A DNA stretch of 23,003 nt. It comes from Silene noctiflora (taxonomy: Eukaryota; Streptophyta; Magnoliopsida; Caryophyllales; Caryophyllaceae). The position numbers and the translations under genes were made by a program. The stretch is taken from assembly GCA_009801015.1 (NCBI GenBank), contig VHZZ01003530.1, forward strand, positions 89,521-112,523, read 5' to 3'. Shown here piece after piece: positions 9,912 to 18,314 of this stretch (positions are counted from its first letter, which is position 1; each line of letters starts with the position of its first letter). The notes beneath the pieces were generated by a model. The model saw nothing but the letters and a program-made list of their open reading frames with translations, had not been told where the DNA came from and ran no database searches.

Positions 9912-10281
9912 CTCATATCATTTAGTCGTGCATCACATCACTGTCCACTCACTTTTGGACATTTTTTTGCTTTTTTGCTTTTTTGTCGTTTTTGATTTGA
10001 CTGAAGTTCACATTTGCATCCACTTTAACTTGTAATTAAATGTTTATATTCATGTTATATTTGCTTTATTTGATTTTTTCTGCGTAAATTTTGGCGGCTT
10101 GACGACGTATGTGGTCGCTATGCCAAACCTGTTTCCAAGCTAACCTACAAATACAAGTTTTATCTACATCCAACAGGAGCAAAGGCACGCAGGCCTGTAT
10201 ATATACATACTAAATGTACAAAATATATACAAAGGCTCAAGCTCATGCCCAAGAACAAAATAAATTCAAAATATACAAAGA

Positions 10282-11250
10282 CTAGGACGCGAAACTACTC
10301 CTCAGCCTGACGCCTCCTAAAGGCGCCACAACAGAAATGGTAGTGGTACTCCACTGGTACACGTAAGACAATGAGTGCACAAGCTCCGACATATCATCTG
10401 GAGAGAAACCTACTTCATCGTAAAGTACATGGTAATGGATATGGCTGGTTACTAATCATTCCCGCATGTGCGGACAGGTATCACCTTGAGCATCCCACTT
10501 AGGCACCCGAGCAGGCTGACGACCACCTCTCCTAAGGCTCGGCCTCCTAGGGAGCTCCTCCTCTACCGCCTCATCCTCCTGGACGCCCGTGTCCACTACA
10601 AGGGATAAGGAAGGCTCAAGGTTAACATCCATGAAGTCATGTCCGGACGTTGAAGGGATATCCTCTGCAAAAGTGAGCATTTCGAGTCATTTCGAGTCAT
10701 TTCTGGCTACTTCTAGGCTGTTTTCGAGCTATTTTCAAATCATTTTGAGTTTGTTTCCCAAAAAAATGGACAAGTACATTTATACTACGTTCCTACGTAT
10801 CTTAATCATGCTTACTGACGATGACGAGTCAAAGATTCGACAGTATTTCGCTATAAATAGCCTAAACTAATACAAAAAGTGTCCCGGAGGAGCAGTCAGA
10901 AACTAAAATTCTGGCATGATAGCAAGTTTACCCATAATCCAAGGGTTCAAAAACATCGATTTTCGACTAGTTTAAGGTCATTTTCGAGCTGTTTAAGCGG
11001 TTTTAGCCTAAGACCTTCACATTTTGCTACCATTTCATCAATACTTGACGAAAATTCGAAATAAACACATGGTTGTGATCCTAGCAAGGTCTACTACTCA
11101 ATTCTAATGTCAATTTGAAGGAACAAATGCATTTGAGGCAAAAACCCCAATTTTTCGACATATTAGGTATATAAACCCTAATTTCAATACTCAAATCAAG
11201 CTACAAATGCGATTAAAGCGAAAGACGGGATGCATACCTAGATTAGTCAT
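10282..11250 (-). pseudogene. Unassigned minus-strand gene-like unit with an intron
   Basis: I do not recognise the product. On the minus strand a TATA-like TTTTATAAAA (11315-11324) is followed by an ATG at 11250, a 13-nt first exon ending at 11238, a donor GTATGC at 11237 and an acceptor TTTTGCAG ending at 10665. The second exon starts at 10664. It has a STSGHDFMDVNLEPSLSL start, an acidic patch (EDEAVEEELP) and an arginine-rich stretch (RRPSLRRGGRQPARVPKWD) in 10680-10456; coding-like sequence seems to go on to about 10282. GC content is higher than its surroundings, as in a coding region. It lies inside an LTR region, so it may be a second antisense ORF of the retroelement or a captured gene fragment. 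It is probably broken. Confidence 0.45.
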
Positions 11251-11314
11251 GGTCTAAGGCGAGTTTTGATCGATCAAATGATGATAATTGATGATGATTT
11301 TGGTTTGTTTTGTG

Positions 11315-11324
11315 TTTTATAAAA
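11315..11324 (-). promoter_or_regulatory. TATA box of the second minus-strand unit
   Basis: TTTTATAAAA is self-complementary and lies 65 bp before the ATG at 11250. The stretch between has a CA-rich plant leader look (ACACAAAACAAACCAAAATC). A 30-bp-period array begins 20 bp further upstream at 11344. Confidence 0.45.
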
Positions 11325-11377
11325 CGAAATGTCGAAGTGAAATGAGGCACTGTATCGCGCCTGATTCCAGTTTTCAT

Positions 11378-11382
11378 CAGAC
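11378..11382. repeat. Target site duplication, left copy (CAGAC)
   Basis: Five bases directly left of the solo LTR. The right copy at 12819-12823 reads CAGAA, with four of five bases equal. Ty3/gypsy elements make 5-bp duplications, and one difference fits an ageing insertion. Confidence 0.7.
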
Positions 11383-12275
11383 TGATGAAGTCGTCGCCAA
11401 CCTATCAAAAATAAATTCCTTAGAAAAACAAATTAATGTAGTATTTAGGGGTCGAATCCACAGGGAGTATGGTGGTTATTAATTAGTTGTTATGGGACAG
11501 ATTTTATCTAAGTTGGAGTGGTCGTTAATTGATTTGATTATTGTAAAGTAAAATATAAATGTAAACAATAAAGTAAAAGATGTCTAGGGGGTCGGTTCAT
11601 ACATGCAAATTAATATTTAAATTAGTTGTTAAACTAGTAGTCACAAATGATCATCTAGGCTTAAAGATACACAGCTTTCACTTTTAGCATCGGCCTTAAA
11701 TCGGGTCCTAACAAGCTTTCACTATGAGCTAGGTCGATATACTACACATGTTTAGTTCTAATACATTTCCGTGCCTCTCGACTTATAGAATGTATAACAG
11801 ATTTAGTCCAAGATTATGGCCACTAATGGTAAACTAACATTACAATTCAAACATGGTAGAGATGATGAGTGAACAACCAATTAAACAACTTGTTTTATTT
11901 ATCAATTATACATGACTCACCTAATCCTTAGACTAGGAAATCTAGCTACTCAAATGAAAGGAATAACTAATGCAAATACTAAATGAAAATGGCAACATAA
12001 TGTAAAAACTTATGATGTAAATAACATAAATAAAACGAAAGTTAAATAGAATTACCGTATGGAAATGTAGAACTTAAAGGAAATGAATAACTTGGATATG
12101 AAGAACAATAACTTTAAATAAACTTGAATTGGAATTGTAAATGGAATTGTTTATAACAATAATAAAATATTAATCTAAACTAATCTAAACAAAGCTAACC
12201 TAAATACTAGAATTTAGAGAGAATTATATAGAAATGTGTGTAAGAAGGTGATAAAAATGCCTGGACGAGGCCTCC

Positions 12276-12283
12276 TATTTATA
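12276..12283 (-). promoter_or_regulatory. TATA box of the solo LTR
   Basis: TATAAATA on the minus strand, flanked by CC and GG (CCTCCTATAAATAGGAGG), forms an 18-bp palindrome around the box. It lies about 40 bp from the CCCCGATCGGGG pair. It would mark the U3/R border of the LTR. Confidence 0.7.
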
Positions 12284-12323
12284 GGAGGAGGAGCTTGAAA
12301 CGGTCGTGACTAGGGAGCTATGA

Positions 12324-12355
12324 CCCCGATCGGGGCCACTAACCCCGATCGGGGT
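12324..12355. repeat. Two CCCCGATCGGGG palindromes, 19-bp period
   Basis: Perfect palindromes at 12324-12335 (12 bp) and 12342-12355 (ACCCCGATCGGGGT, 14 bp) sit exactly 19 bp apart in otherwise AT-rich DNA. They lie upstream of the solo LTR's TATA box when read on the minus strand. They look like paired protein-binding sites or a hairpin cluster. Confidence 0.85.
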
Positions 12356-12818
12356 CGTGGCTTTCTAGTCCAGACACCTTAATTCCTCACTTAAATGCTA
12401 TGGAATCCAATGTTTGCGGTTTAATGCTTCTTTAAGCGTCCGATTAAGAGCTTCAATATTAGCATCCAATGTGCTTTAGCATCCAAAGTCTCCACCTAAT
12501 TTGGACTTGAATTTGGGCTTGACTTTGCATTTAACTTCATTTGCATTTTTATTCTTTGATCCAAAATTATTTCCACGTAAAACCCATGCAACATACAACA
12601 CTTGGTCCAACACTTGCTCTTGACCTAGGCTTTGTACTCTAGCTTCCATATTTAGTAGAATTTAGCTCCTAAAAGCTCAAATACCTACAAAAGATGTCGA
12701 AACAAGCAAATGAAACTAGAATAACAATATTAGCTCAAAAATTCTATGATAAGTGCTAAATGACATGAAAACTAGAGCTAATATGAGTGGTTAAAGTATA
12801 TAAATTAAGCACTTATCA

Positions 12819-12823
12819 CAGAA
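12819..12823. repeat. Target site duplication, right copy (CAGAA)
   Basis: Partner of CAGAC at 11378-11382, on the other side of the solo LTR; four of five bases match. Confidence 0.7.
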
Positions 12824-13990
12824 CTTGACAAGCTCGGGAGAAAACGCAGGACATGTTGCGCCCTTTCCTGAGATCACAGCTCTTGCTGCACCCTTTCCCA
12901 ACAATTTTCTTGCTCTCAGGTCGTTACAAGTTCGTTACTTGTGGGTCCTAACTTTATCCATTTTGTTTGAAACGTTTCTTCACGAATTTTGAGGTATTTC
13001 GCAAGATATCTTCCATGGTTATATTTTCCCGTCCGATTTACCTTCATCCCAACAGATTGTATACATTTCATCCCCAGCGAGAGTACATTAAGGCATACAG
13101 CCCGTGTATTCTTCGACTGATAGAATTTGCTTCCAACTAATGCAAGTTTATTCTATTAAGACGGTTCTCGGAAAGTCCATACTATTATTATCTCCCCAGC
13201 AGTTTCTACCAGCATCCTGCTGCGATCTTGCTTCCAACTAATGCAAGCAAATTCAAACTTCAACTTATTTTTTCCAAGAATTTGTTTCCAACCAATGCAA
13301 GTTGATTCAAGCGTCGACTTATTTTGCCGAATTACTCTCACCAGAGGTTTCAGAAAAACCGTTCTTCTCATTTCTCCATCATCTCCTGTTGTCCGTATCC
13401 TGCCATTCCCCATGGAGTTTCAGGTATAATTTCTTCTTATGGCTGGCGAGCTTCCTTACGTAGTCTAGTGGACTTTAAATGACCCTCTCCGGAAGTCGAC
13501 AGACTCAAAAATGTTCCCGACGATAGGTCCTTGGTTCAGTCCCCTTGCACTGCCTCGCGTTGCCATAGTTTTCAGGTTGTAATCTTTGATTGACCTGAGG
13601 GCTATAATTTTGAATTTCGCCATGTGCAAGCCTTAGCCAAACACCCGATGATGATTGGGCCACATGTTTAATATACGAAGCGTTATTATGACATTCCATT
13701 AATTCGTCAAAAAATGATTGCCTAAACAGTCGTGTTAACCTCTTTGTTGTCATCTACGTGCTGATACGGTCGTTTTGACAGTAATTATAGCGTATTTGGA
13801 GTCCGGGTCAGAAATCGTCTTCATTTCTCAAAAACCGCCTCAAACCCGAGTCAGAAATCCTAAATAATATCTAAATATTTTAAGATTTCGAAAATATCAT
13901 GTTTTGTCGGAATAAGGAAAACAAATCCTTTCCAAACTTGAAAACGGGTAAAATCTTTAATACTGAAGGAGAAACAACTATAGGAGAGGA

Positions 13991-14038
13991 CGCACAACCT
14001 GTCGCGCCTCTTCCTAGGCTTGATTCCTGCAGTATCCA
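13991..14038. repeat. 30-bp-period palindromic array C
   Basis: The unit CGCACAACCTGTCGCGCC at 13991-14008 is followed by the 12-nt spacer TCTTCCTAGGCT and a diverged second unit from 14021. The array ends about 60 bp before the + strand TATA box at 14098. Confidence 0.6.
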
Positions 14039-14097
14039 AATATTTCCGGATTTCTTTTCGTATTTCAATTCTTCCAAAACTCTCACCTCGTGATTAG

Positions 14098-14105
14098 TAT
14101 AAATA
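14098..14105 (+). promoter_or_regulatory. TATA box of the long Tat-type LTR
   Basis: TATAAATA is followed by GAGGCCTTTGCCTCACATA and then a CT-rich stretch with TCTTCTCTCTTTGCATTCTAAG. This is the usual look of the U3/R border in plant Tat-type LTRs. GAGGC and GCCTC around 14106-14121 form a small hairpin directly behind the box. Confidence 0.75.
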
Positions 14106-14528
14106 GAGGCCTTTGCCTCACATATTCGTCATGCGAGTGTCCGCCCCTTCTCTTCTCTCTTTGCATTCTAAGACCACCTGCTTTTGGTACGACGCCTACG
14201 TGCTTGTGAATTCTCGACCACGTAAGCCTAGATAATTCTAGGTACCAGTCACGTATTGCATAGACCTAAAAATTTGACCGCTACACTTTAATCAATCTAA
14301 TTAATCAATCGTTTTTCTTAAATCCTTTTCAGGGGCATCTTTATTACATCGAGTCGAATCAATCAATTTCGCTTCGTAAACATGTAAGTCTGAGGGTGTA
14401 AAATCCCATTTGTATTTTATTTTATATATTTATAATTTTGTATGAGTCTACGTCGTAAACATTCTTTCAAAATAGTATTTTTTTAAATCATTTTGATGAA
14501 TTAGCAGGGAAAGACTGTTGAGAAGAAA

Positions 14529-14606
14529 CGCAGGAGCAGTTGAGCCTTCTGGAACAGTCGCAACATCTGCTGCACCTCTTCCAGAGGTTGATTATCTCTT
14601 GCTGCT
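14529..14606. repeat. 30-bp-period palindromic array D
   Basis: Units at 14529-14546 (CGCAGGAGCAGTTGAGCC), 14559-14576 (CGCAACATCTGCTGCACC) and a diverged one at 14589-14606 are separated by 12-nt spacers. It lies downstream of the TATA box, so it would be in the transcribed part of the LTR. Confidence 0.65.
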
Positions 14607-14963
14607 CTTATTCTTCTTCCTCAAGTACCAATTATTTCATCCCTTTTTGTTTTATTCCGTCCTTTTTATATAAATTCCAGTTTTCCTAATTATTTTCTTT
14701 CGACTTAAATCCCTTATAATCAATATTTGCGGGTTTTTGTCATTTATTCAAACCCGGATTTCAATGGTTCGATTCTCCCCTATCAAGTCATTAGAATTCT
14801 ATTTTTGTACATGTTTTCCGCTTTATGACGTTCTTTTGTTTATGCATAATCTGTTAAATAACTTCAATTACGAGTCTAATATCAATTATAACTCTAAATT
14901 AACAAACTAATATTAGCAACAATGCGTCTGACTTTCACCGTCAGAATCTAGCTCGAGAACAGT

Positions 14964-15011
14964 CGCACAAGGTGATGCGCCTCTTCCAGAGGACGCATCA
15001 TGTGCTGCGCC
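14964..15011. repeat. 30-bp-period palindromic array E
   Basis: Units CGCACAAGGTGATGCGCC (14964-14981) and CGCATCATGTGCTGCGCC (14994-15011) flank the spacer TCTTCCAGAGGA. The spacer region CCTCTTCCAGAGG is itself an inverted repeat. Confidence 0.7.
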
Positions 15012-15514
15012 TGTTCTGGGATGGCTTCTGGATCTGAACTCGTCTCGTTTTTGACGTAGTTATTCCGATTAGTTTATAATTAACTATTGTCCGTATTATC
15101 ACTATTCAACGTGTTTATTTCTTTCTATTTTTATTTTCTTTTACTTTCTTTTATTTCTTTTAATTTTTTTAGCGTATTTGCGGCATAGATTCATTTATTC
15201 TTTTGTAATTTTATTTCTTTTTAATTTATTTCATCTAGTATGGTTTATTATATGGCTTATTCACATATAATGAATGTAAATCTTACACTTTGACTTAATT
15301 GCTTATTAAAATTATGTGTTAACTGGCATAGTTTAATTCATATGCTAGGATTAATCAATTATGTGTTGCATTGCATGCATATAACGAACAACATATCGAG
15401 TATAAATGATTTTCTCTGATCATTAGTAGAGGCCGCTGTCGAGGCGGGCGGGACTAGGTGATCAAACAAGAGCTTCATAATACGTACCCTCACCCCTTAC
15501 TCGGATATCTGTGA

Positions 15515-15574
15515 ATAATGACTCTCGCGATGCCAATGAACACTAGTGTTCATTGGCATCGCGAAAGTCATTAT
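15515..15574. repeat. 60-bp near-perfect palindrome
   Basis: Two 30-nt arms meet at CACTAGTG (centre between 15544 and 15545). All pairs match except one (15524 against 15565). It lies about 110 bp before the primer binding site, in the end segment of the LTR, and would form a very stable cruciform or RNA hairpin without a loop spacer. The surrounding segment looks like the conserved LTR end. Confidence 0.95.
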
Positions 15575-15669
15575 AGACATGAAATGCTAAGGGTGATGAA
15601 TTTCTTAGTGTCTATGTCATTACTTTCCGTCTTGGCATGATACGAAGTATTCGAACAGATCCAATTATC

Positions 15670-15693
15670 CACCAAAATTGGTGGCGACTCCAC
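15670..15693 (+). other. tRNA-Arg-type primer binding site with a hairpin at the LTR end
   Basis: TGGCGACTCCAC (15682-15693) is complementary to the 3' end of a plant tRNA-Arg (ending GUGGAGUCGCCA), the primer known for Ogre/Tat elements. Directly before it CCACCA-AAAT-TGGTGG (15670-15685) forms a 6-bp-arm hairpin overlapping the site. This fixes the LTR on its left as a 5' LTR of + orientation. The tRNA match is from memory. Confidence 0.75.
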
Positions 15694-16045
15694 AAATGCA
15701 GCATTGTTAAACACTTTACCGGTTTCATGCCTTACAAATCAGTAACGGCCATGACGTGCTTTGTCAACACAAAGTTTCGTTGGAGAAGTAACGCCGCCTC
15801 AAAATCTCAAACGCGCGGGTGCGCACTACACGGGGGGCCTATGTCCACAAAGTCAAGCAAAAGGAACGAGTCCACTGACCTCAAGTCCATGAAGATAAAA
15901 GGATCGAGTCAAGCTCGGTGCTGCGTAGAACTCACATTTTTTAAACTAGTCTCGTGTGTATTTGTAATCTACTCTTAAGTGCTTTTATGTGAACAATTGG
16001 TGTCGTTTGTGGGGAAACTAACATTAAGGTCCCAAAAACACAAAA
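15694..16045 (+). other. 5' leader between primer binding site and gag
   Basis: Non-coding leader of a Tat-type element. It includes a CGCGCGGG-type segment followed by GGGGGGCCTATGTCCACAAA (about 15813-15851), and a GGTGTCGTTTGTGGGGAAAC word near 15999-16018, both of a kind seen in this lineage. An open frame at 15637-15978 spans the primer binding site and is not a gene. Confidence 0.5.
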
Positions 16046-16667
16046 ATGTGCTCAAAAATCGGAATGTCGAACCCTAGCGACAAACCAACCTTTAAAAATA
16101 ACCCAAACCTCGGCTTGCCAACCGAAATTGCTGGTCAACACTTGGCCGTCGGAAGGTGTACGACCACAGCATTGTTTCGACAACCAGGGAAAGGGCGTGC
16201 AGAGGACGAAACCATCTTTGTCGAAAGTGCCGAGGAGGAGAAGCTCTAGCTAAACCCTTGCCAAAGGGAGCGCTTGATAGATTTCGTGTCAAAGATGCTA
16301 GCTGAGGACAAGCAAAGAAAGAAGAAGAGCACCCTCGTCAAAAACTTGTTCAATATCCTGGAGATGACCAGATTATGAAGCCAAAGGACGACCTTAACCC
16401 GAACACTTACATCGCGGGCAGTCCCCAGACGAGCGCTGAAAAATCGGCGGCGATGCTCAAGTAGTTCTGAGACGCATCCCAAGACATTCGCATGCCAACG
16501 GCCTCCCCATTCACAAAGGAGATCATGGCGTGCGACGTGAGAAAGGTAAAAAACCTGGGCATATATTTCAGTGGGTCGACCGACCTCGAGGATCACCTTG
16601 CCTCATTGGAATGTTAAATGAGTATGCACTAAGCGTCCGATGTGCAGGATTTTTGGAACAACAATAA
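16046..16667 (+). pseudogene. gag: Tat-type gag, N-terminal part (fossil)
   Basis: The frame starts at MCSKIGMSNPSDKPTFK and carries a charged N-terminal stretch. From about 16498 a typical gag matrix/capsid start is seen: ASPFTKEIMACDVRKVKN and then GIYFSGSTDLEDHLASLE (to about 16612), equivalent to the SPF...YDG(T/S)TDP..HL block of Tat gags. The match fades into the LTR that begins at 16668. The piece is the N-terminal half that is missing from the gag at 2539, but in tandem order. It is broken. Confidence 0.6.
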
Positions 16668-17010
16668 TGTGGTAATTATATACGCACTTTTAACCCCTTA
16701 ACCGACCTTGTTTCACATGCTTCTTGTAACTATTAGGGTCGTTTCTTATATCTTTAACTCCTTAATTCTTATTTGCTATTCTATAAGGTTTTGTGCCATT
16801 TGTAGGAAAAGAGTGCTAACCTTACATTAACAGAGCATTTCAGAGCTAAATGGAAGCATCTAACGACCAAGCATCAAGCGGACACCAAGACAAAGACCCA
16901 TAGACGAATAAATCAAGATTTTGGGCAATGAAGGGGCCAACCCTCAGAACCCTAAGTTAACCCCCACGAGTTGTAAGGCAGCAAGGACCAAAAGAAGAGA
17001 AGACAAGGTT

Positions 17011-17094
17011 GACTCTAGCAAGCTGTCCAGTGACTCGAGCGAGTCAGCCTCTAGCTTGAGCGAGTTGTGAAGGGAATCTAGCGAGTCAACGGGT
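17011..17094. repeat. Four degenerate 21-bp tandem units
   Basis: Units start at 17011, 17032, 17053 and 17074, exactly 21 bp apart. Each contains an ACTCGAGCGAGT-like core (arms ACTCG/CGAGT); examples are GACTCGAGCGAGTC and AGCTTGAGCGAGTT. The array lies about 120-200 bp before the TATA box of this LTR. Confidence 0.8.
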
Positions 17095-17214
17095 AATGTT
17101 AGGCCTCTCCTAGACTATCCCCACGAGCTGCTCTGGGTCTAGCACGATATTGGACTCTCATAATAGGGCATTCCTTCATTTAAACCCTTGGTTAACCCTA
17201 ATCTTGTAACTCAC

Positions 17215-17222
17215 TATAAAAA
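17215..17222 (+). promoter_or_regulatory. TATA box of the LTR at 16668
   Basis: TATAAAAA in CACTATAAAAACCCCATT, about 550 bp into the LTR. Spacing and downstream context fit a U3/R border. Confidence 0.6.
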
Positions 17223-17390
17223 CCCCATTTGTAATAATTCTAGGATTATGCTTCATTAGTCTTAGGAAGCCACCATAGATTAGAACGCTCTTTAATCCTT
17301 TCACAAAACACTTTAATCTTTCAATAATTGTTCTTTCAATTTACATCTTTGTGAATATGAGAATTTGATATCCATGGGGGTTTTTCAAAC

Positions 17391-18314
17391 ACTTGGAGTG
17401 GCTACCAAATTTAAGGAAATTTGGAAATCGTTTTAGAAAAATGGATTCTTGTGAAAGTACGTGATGGGAAGCTCATTCCAACACCCAACCCCGTCCGTTA
17501 TAAACAACGGCCTCTACTTAGTCAAAAAATGGTCAATTTAATTAAACTAGTATTTGTCGAATGCATCCAATCATATTAAACCCTAATATCTGACAACAAT
17601 TCTATGTCATGTTTAATGTAAAAATTATTTTGTCCAAGTTATTTTAGCATGCGCGCGCAATAGCTATTCTAGCAAACAAACAATAAAAAAGGAGAGAAAG
17701 AAACTTCTCTCAAGCGGCATTGTAAACAAACATGGGTTAGATTACAATAATAATCGCAAAAAAACCAATAACAAACAAATCATACATTATATTTCATCCA
17801 ACATACGAATAAACATAAACATGCTAATTAAGACTAATTCTTAGCCAAAATAAACGTGACATGTGAGAATAAAATAGTAATTGAATTAAACATGTGATTT
17901 TAAACAAATTAGTTCGTAATTTAAATTAAATAAAAGCAAACGTGATTAAATCAATGACCACAAAACATGTGAACAATTCATGTGAAAATTAAGTTAAATC
18001 AATTTCATTAATTATGACTAATTTTCGAGATCTATGCCAATTTAACAAACATGTAAATTTTATCTCAATTATTTCATAATTGCAATAAAAACAATGCCAT
18101 CATGATAAACATGCGAATTAAAATAATTTTATTATCTTACCTAAATAGCATGTCATATTAAATAAAGATTTCATCTTTATAGAAACTAACATGTTAAAAT
18201 CCACATTTAAGCAATTTCAAACATATATCTAATCATACAAATTCAAATCTGACATAATTAACGATAATCATGCGAAACAATATATATATATATATGACAA
18301 CAGAAACCGTCTAA
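17391..18314 (-). mobile_element. End part of a minus-strand Ogre-like LTR with a diverged primer site
   Basis: On the minus strand GGTAGCCACTCCAAGTG (about 17407-17391) followed by TTTGAAAAACCCCCATGG is close to the tRNA-Arg primer region GGTGGCGACTCCA of Ogre-type elements. Upstream of it (rising coordinates) is a GGACGGGGTTGGGTGTTGG word near 17500 and then AT-rich non-coding sequence, as in long Ogre LTRs. I see no gene. The LTR appears to continue at 21015 behind the Helitron-like element. Confidence 0.4.
18281..18295. repeat. (TA)n microsatellite
   Basis: Seven and a half TA units, in AT-rich non-coding DNA. Confidence 0.9.

Larger units (their letters stand above)
2539..9926 (+). mobile_element. 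Tat/Ogre-lineage Ty3/gypsy element, internal region (fossil)
   Basis: The order of parts is gag tail, linker, reverse transcriptase, RNase H, archaeal-type RNase H, integrase, then a non-coding stretch with an antisense extra ORF, then a purine tract near 9901. A second RNase H behind the first and an antisense extra ORF between pol and the 3' LTR are both known for the Tat lineage. The left part of gag is cut off by the Athila-like element at 2538. The element is broken in many places and looks old. Confidence 0.8.
11383..12818 (-). mobile_element. Solo LTR, Athila-like group, minus orientation
   Basis: Read on the minus strand it starts with TGATAAGTGCTTAATTTATA and ends with GCGACGACTTCATCA, a typical plant LTR of 1436 bp. 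It has a TATA box (12276-12283), an upstream pair of CCCCGATCGGGG palindromes, and the same 3' end motif as the LTR at 1-142. No internal sequence remains; such solo LTRs arise by recombination between two LTRs. The 5-bp near-duplication on both sides and the restored 30-bp phase of the split array support both ends exactly. One mismatch in the duplication suggests moderate age. Confidence 0.85.
11344..12892. repeat. 30-bp-period palindromic array B, split by the solo LTR
   Basis: Left part: an 18-nt unit at 11344-11361 ending in TATCGCGCC, a 12-nt spacer, and the start of a second unit at 11374. Right part: the rest of that unit (12824-12832), a 12-nt spacer, then units at 12845-12862 and 12875-12892 with another 12-nt spacer between. 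Taking out 1441 bp (solo LTR plus one target copy) puts all units on an exact 30-bp grid. The outermost units are diverged, but the phase agreement is exact. Confidence 0.65.
9912..15681 (+). mobile_element. Long Tat-type LTR region, split by a solo LTR
   Basis: The right border is good: a tRNA-Arg primer binding site begins at 15682. The left border is uncertain, set between the purine tract at 9901 and about 10100 (TG at 9929 is a candidate). Without the inserted solo LTR the region would be about 4.3 kb, within the known size of Ogre-type LTRs. It has a + strand TATA box at 14098 followed by a CT-rich start region, and a conserved end segment (about 15420-15680). It carries palindromic 30-bp arrays and a 60-bp palindrome. 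A minus-strand gene-like unit lies in its left third. It may serve as 3' LTR of the element to the left and 5' LTR of the one to the right. Confidence 0.55.
16668..17360 (+). mobile_element. LTR (or LTR fragment), + orientation, right end uncertain
   Basis: The start TGTGGTAATTATATACGCAC followed by TTTTAACC resembles the start of the solo LTR and of many plant gypsy LTRs. It interrupts Tat gag. A TATA box (17215-17222) is followed by ACCCCATTTGTAATAATTC, as usual for an R region. A four-unit 21-bp repeat lies in the U3 part. The right end is set where a different motif (a primer-site-like sequence on the minus strand) appears; no target duplication was found. Confidence 0.5.

Noticed and set aside
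9431-9925. 164-residue open frame on the + strand
   Set aside because: Covers the antisense promoter, a palindromic array and T-rich purine-tract blocks; composition follows the low-complexity DNA.
9478-15011. Regular 30-bp spacing reminiscent of a CRISPR array
   Set aside because: Only two to four units per site, both parts of the unit are repeats, the host is a plant, and no cas genes are present.
15637-15978. 113-residue open frame on the + strand
   Set aside because: Runs across the LTR end and primer binding site, which are non-coding in this lineage.
16246-16596. 116-residue open frame on the minus strand
   Set aside because: Complement of the recognisable gag head on the + strand.
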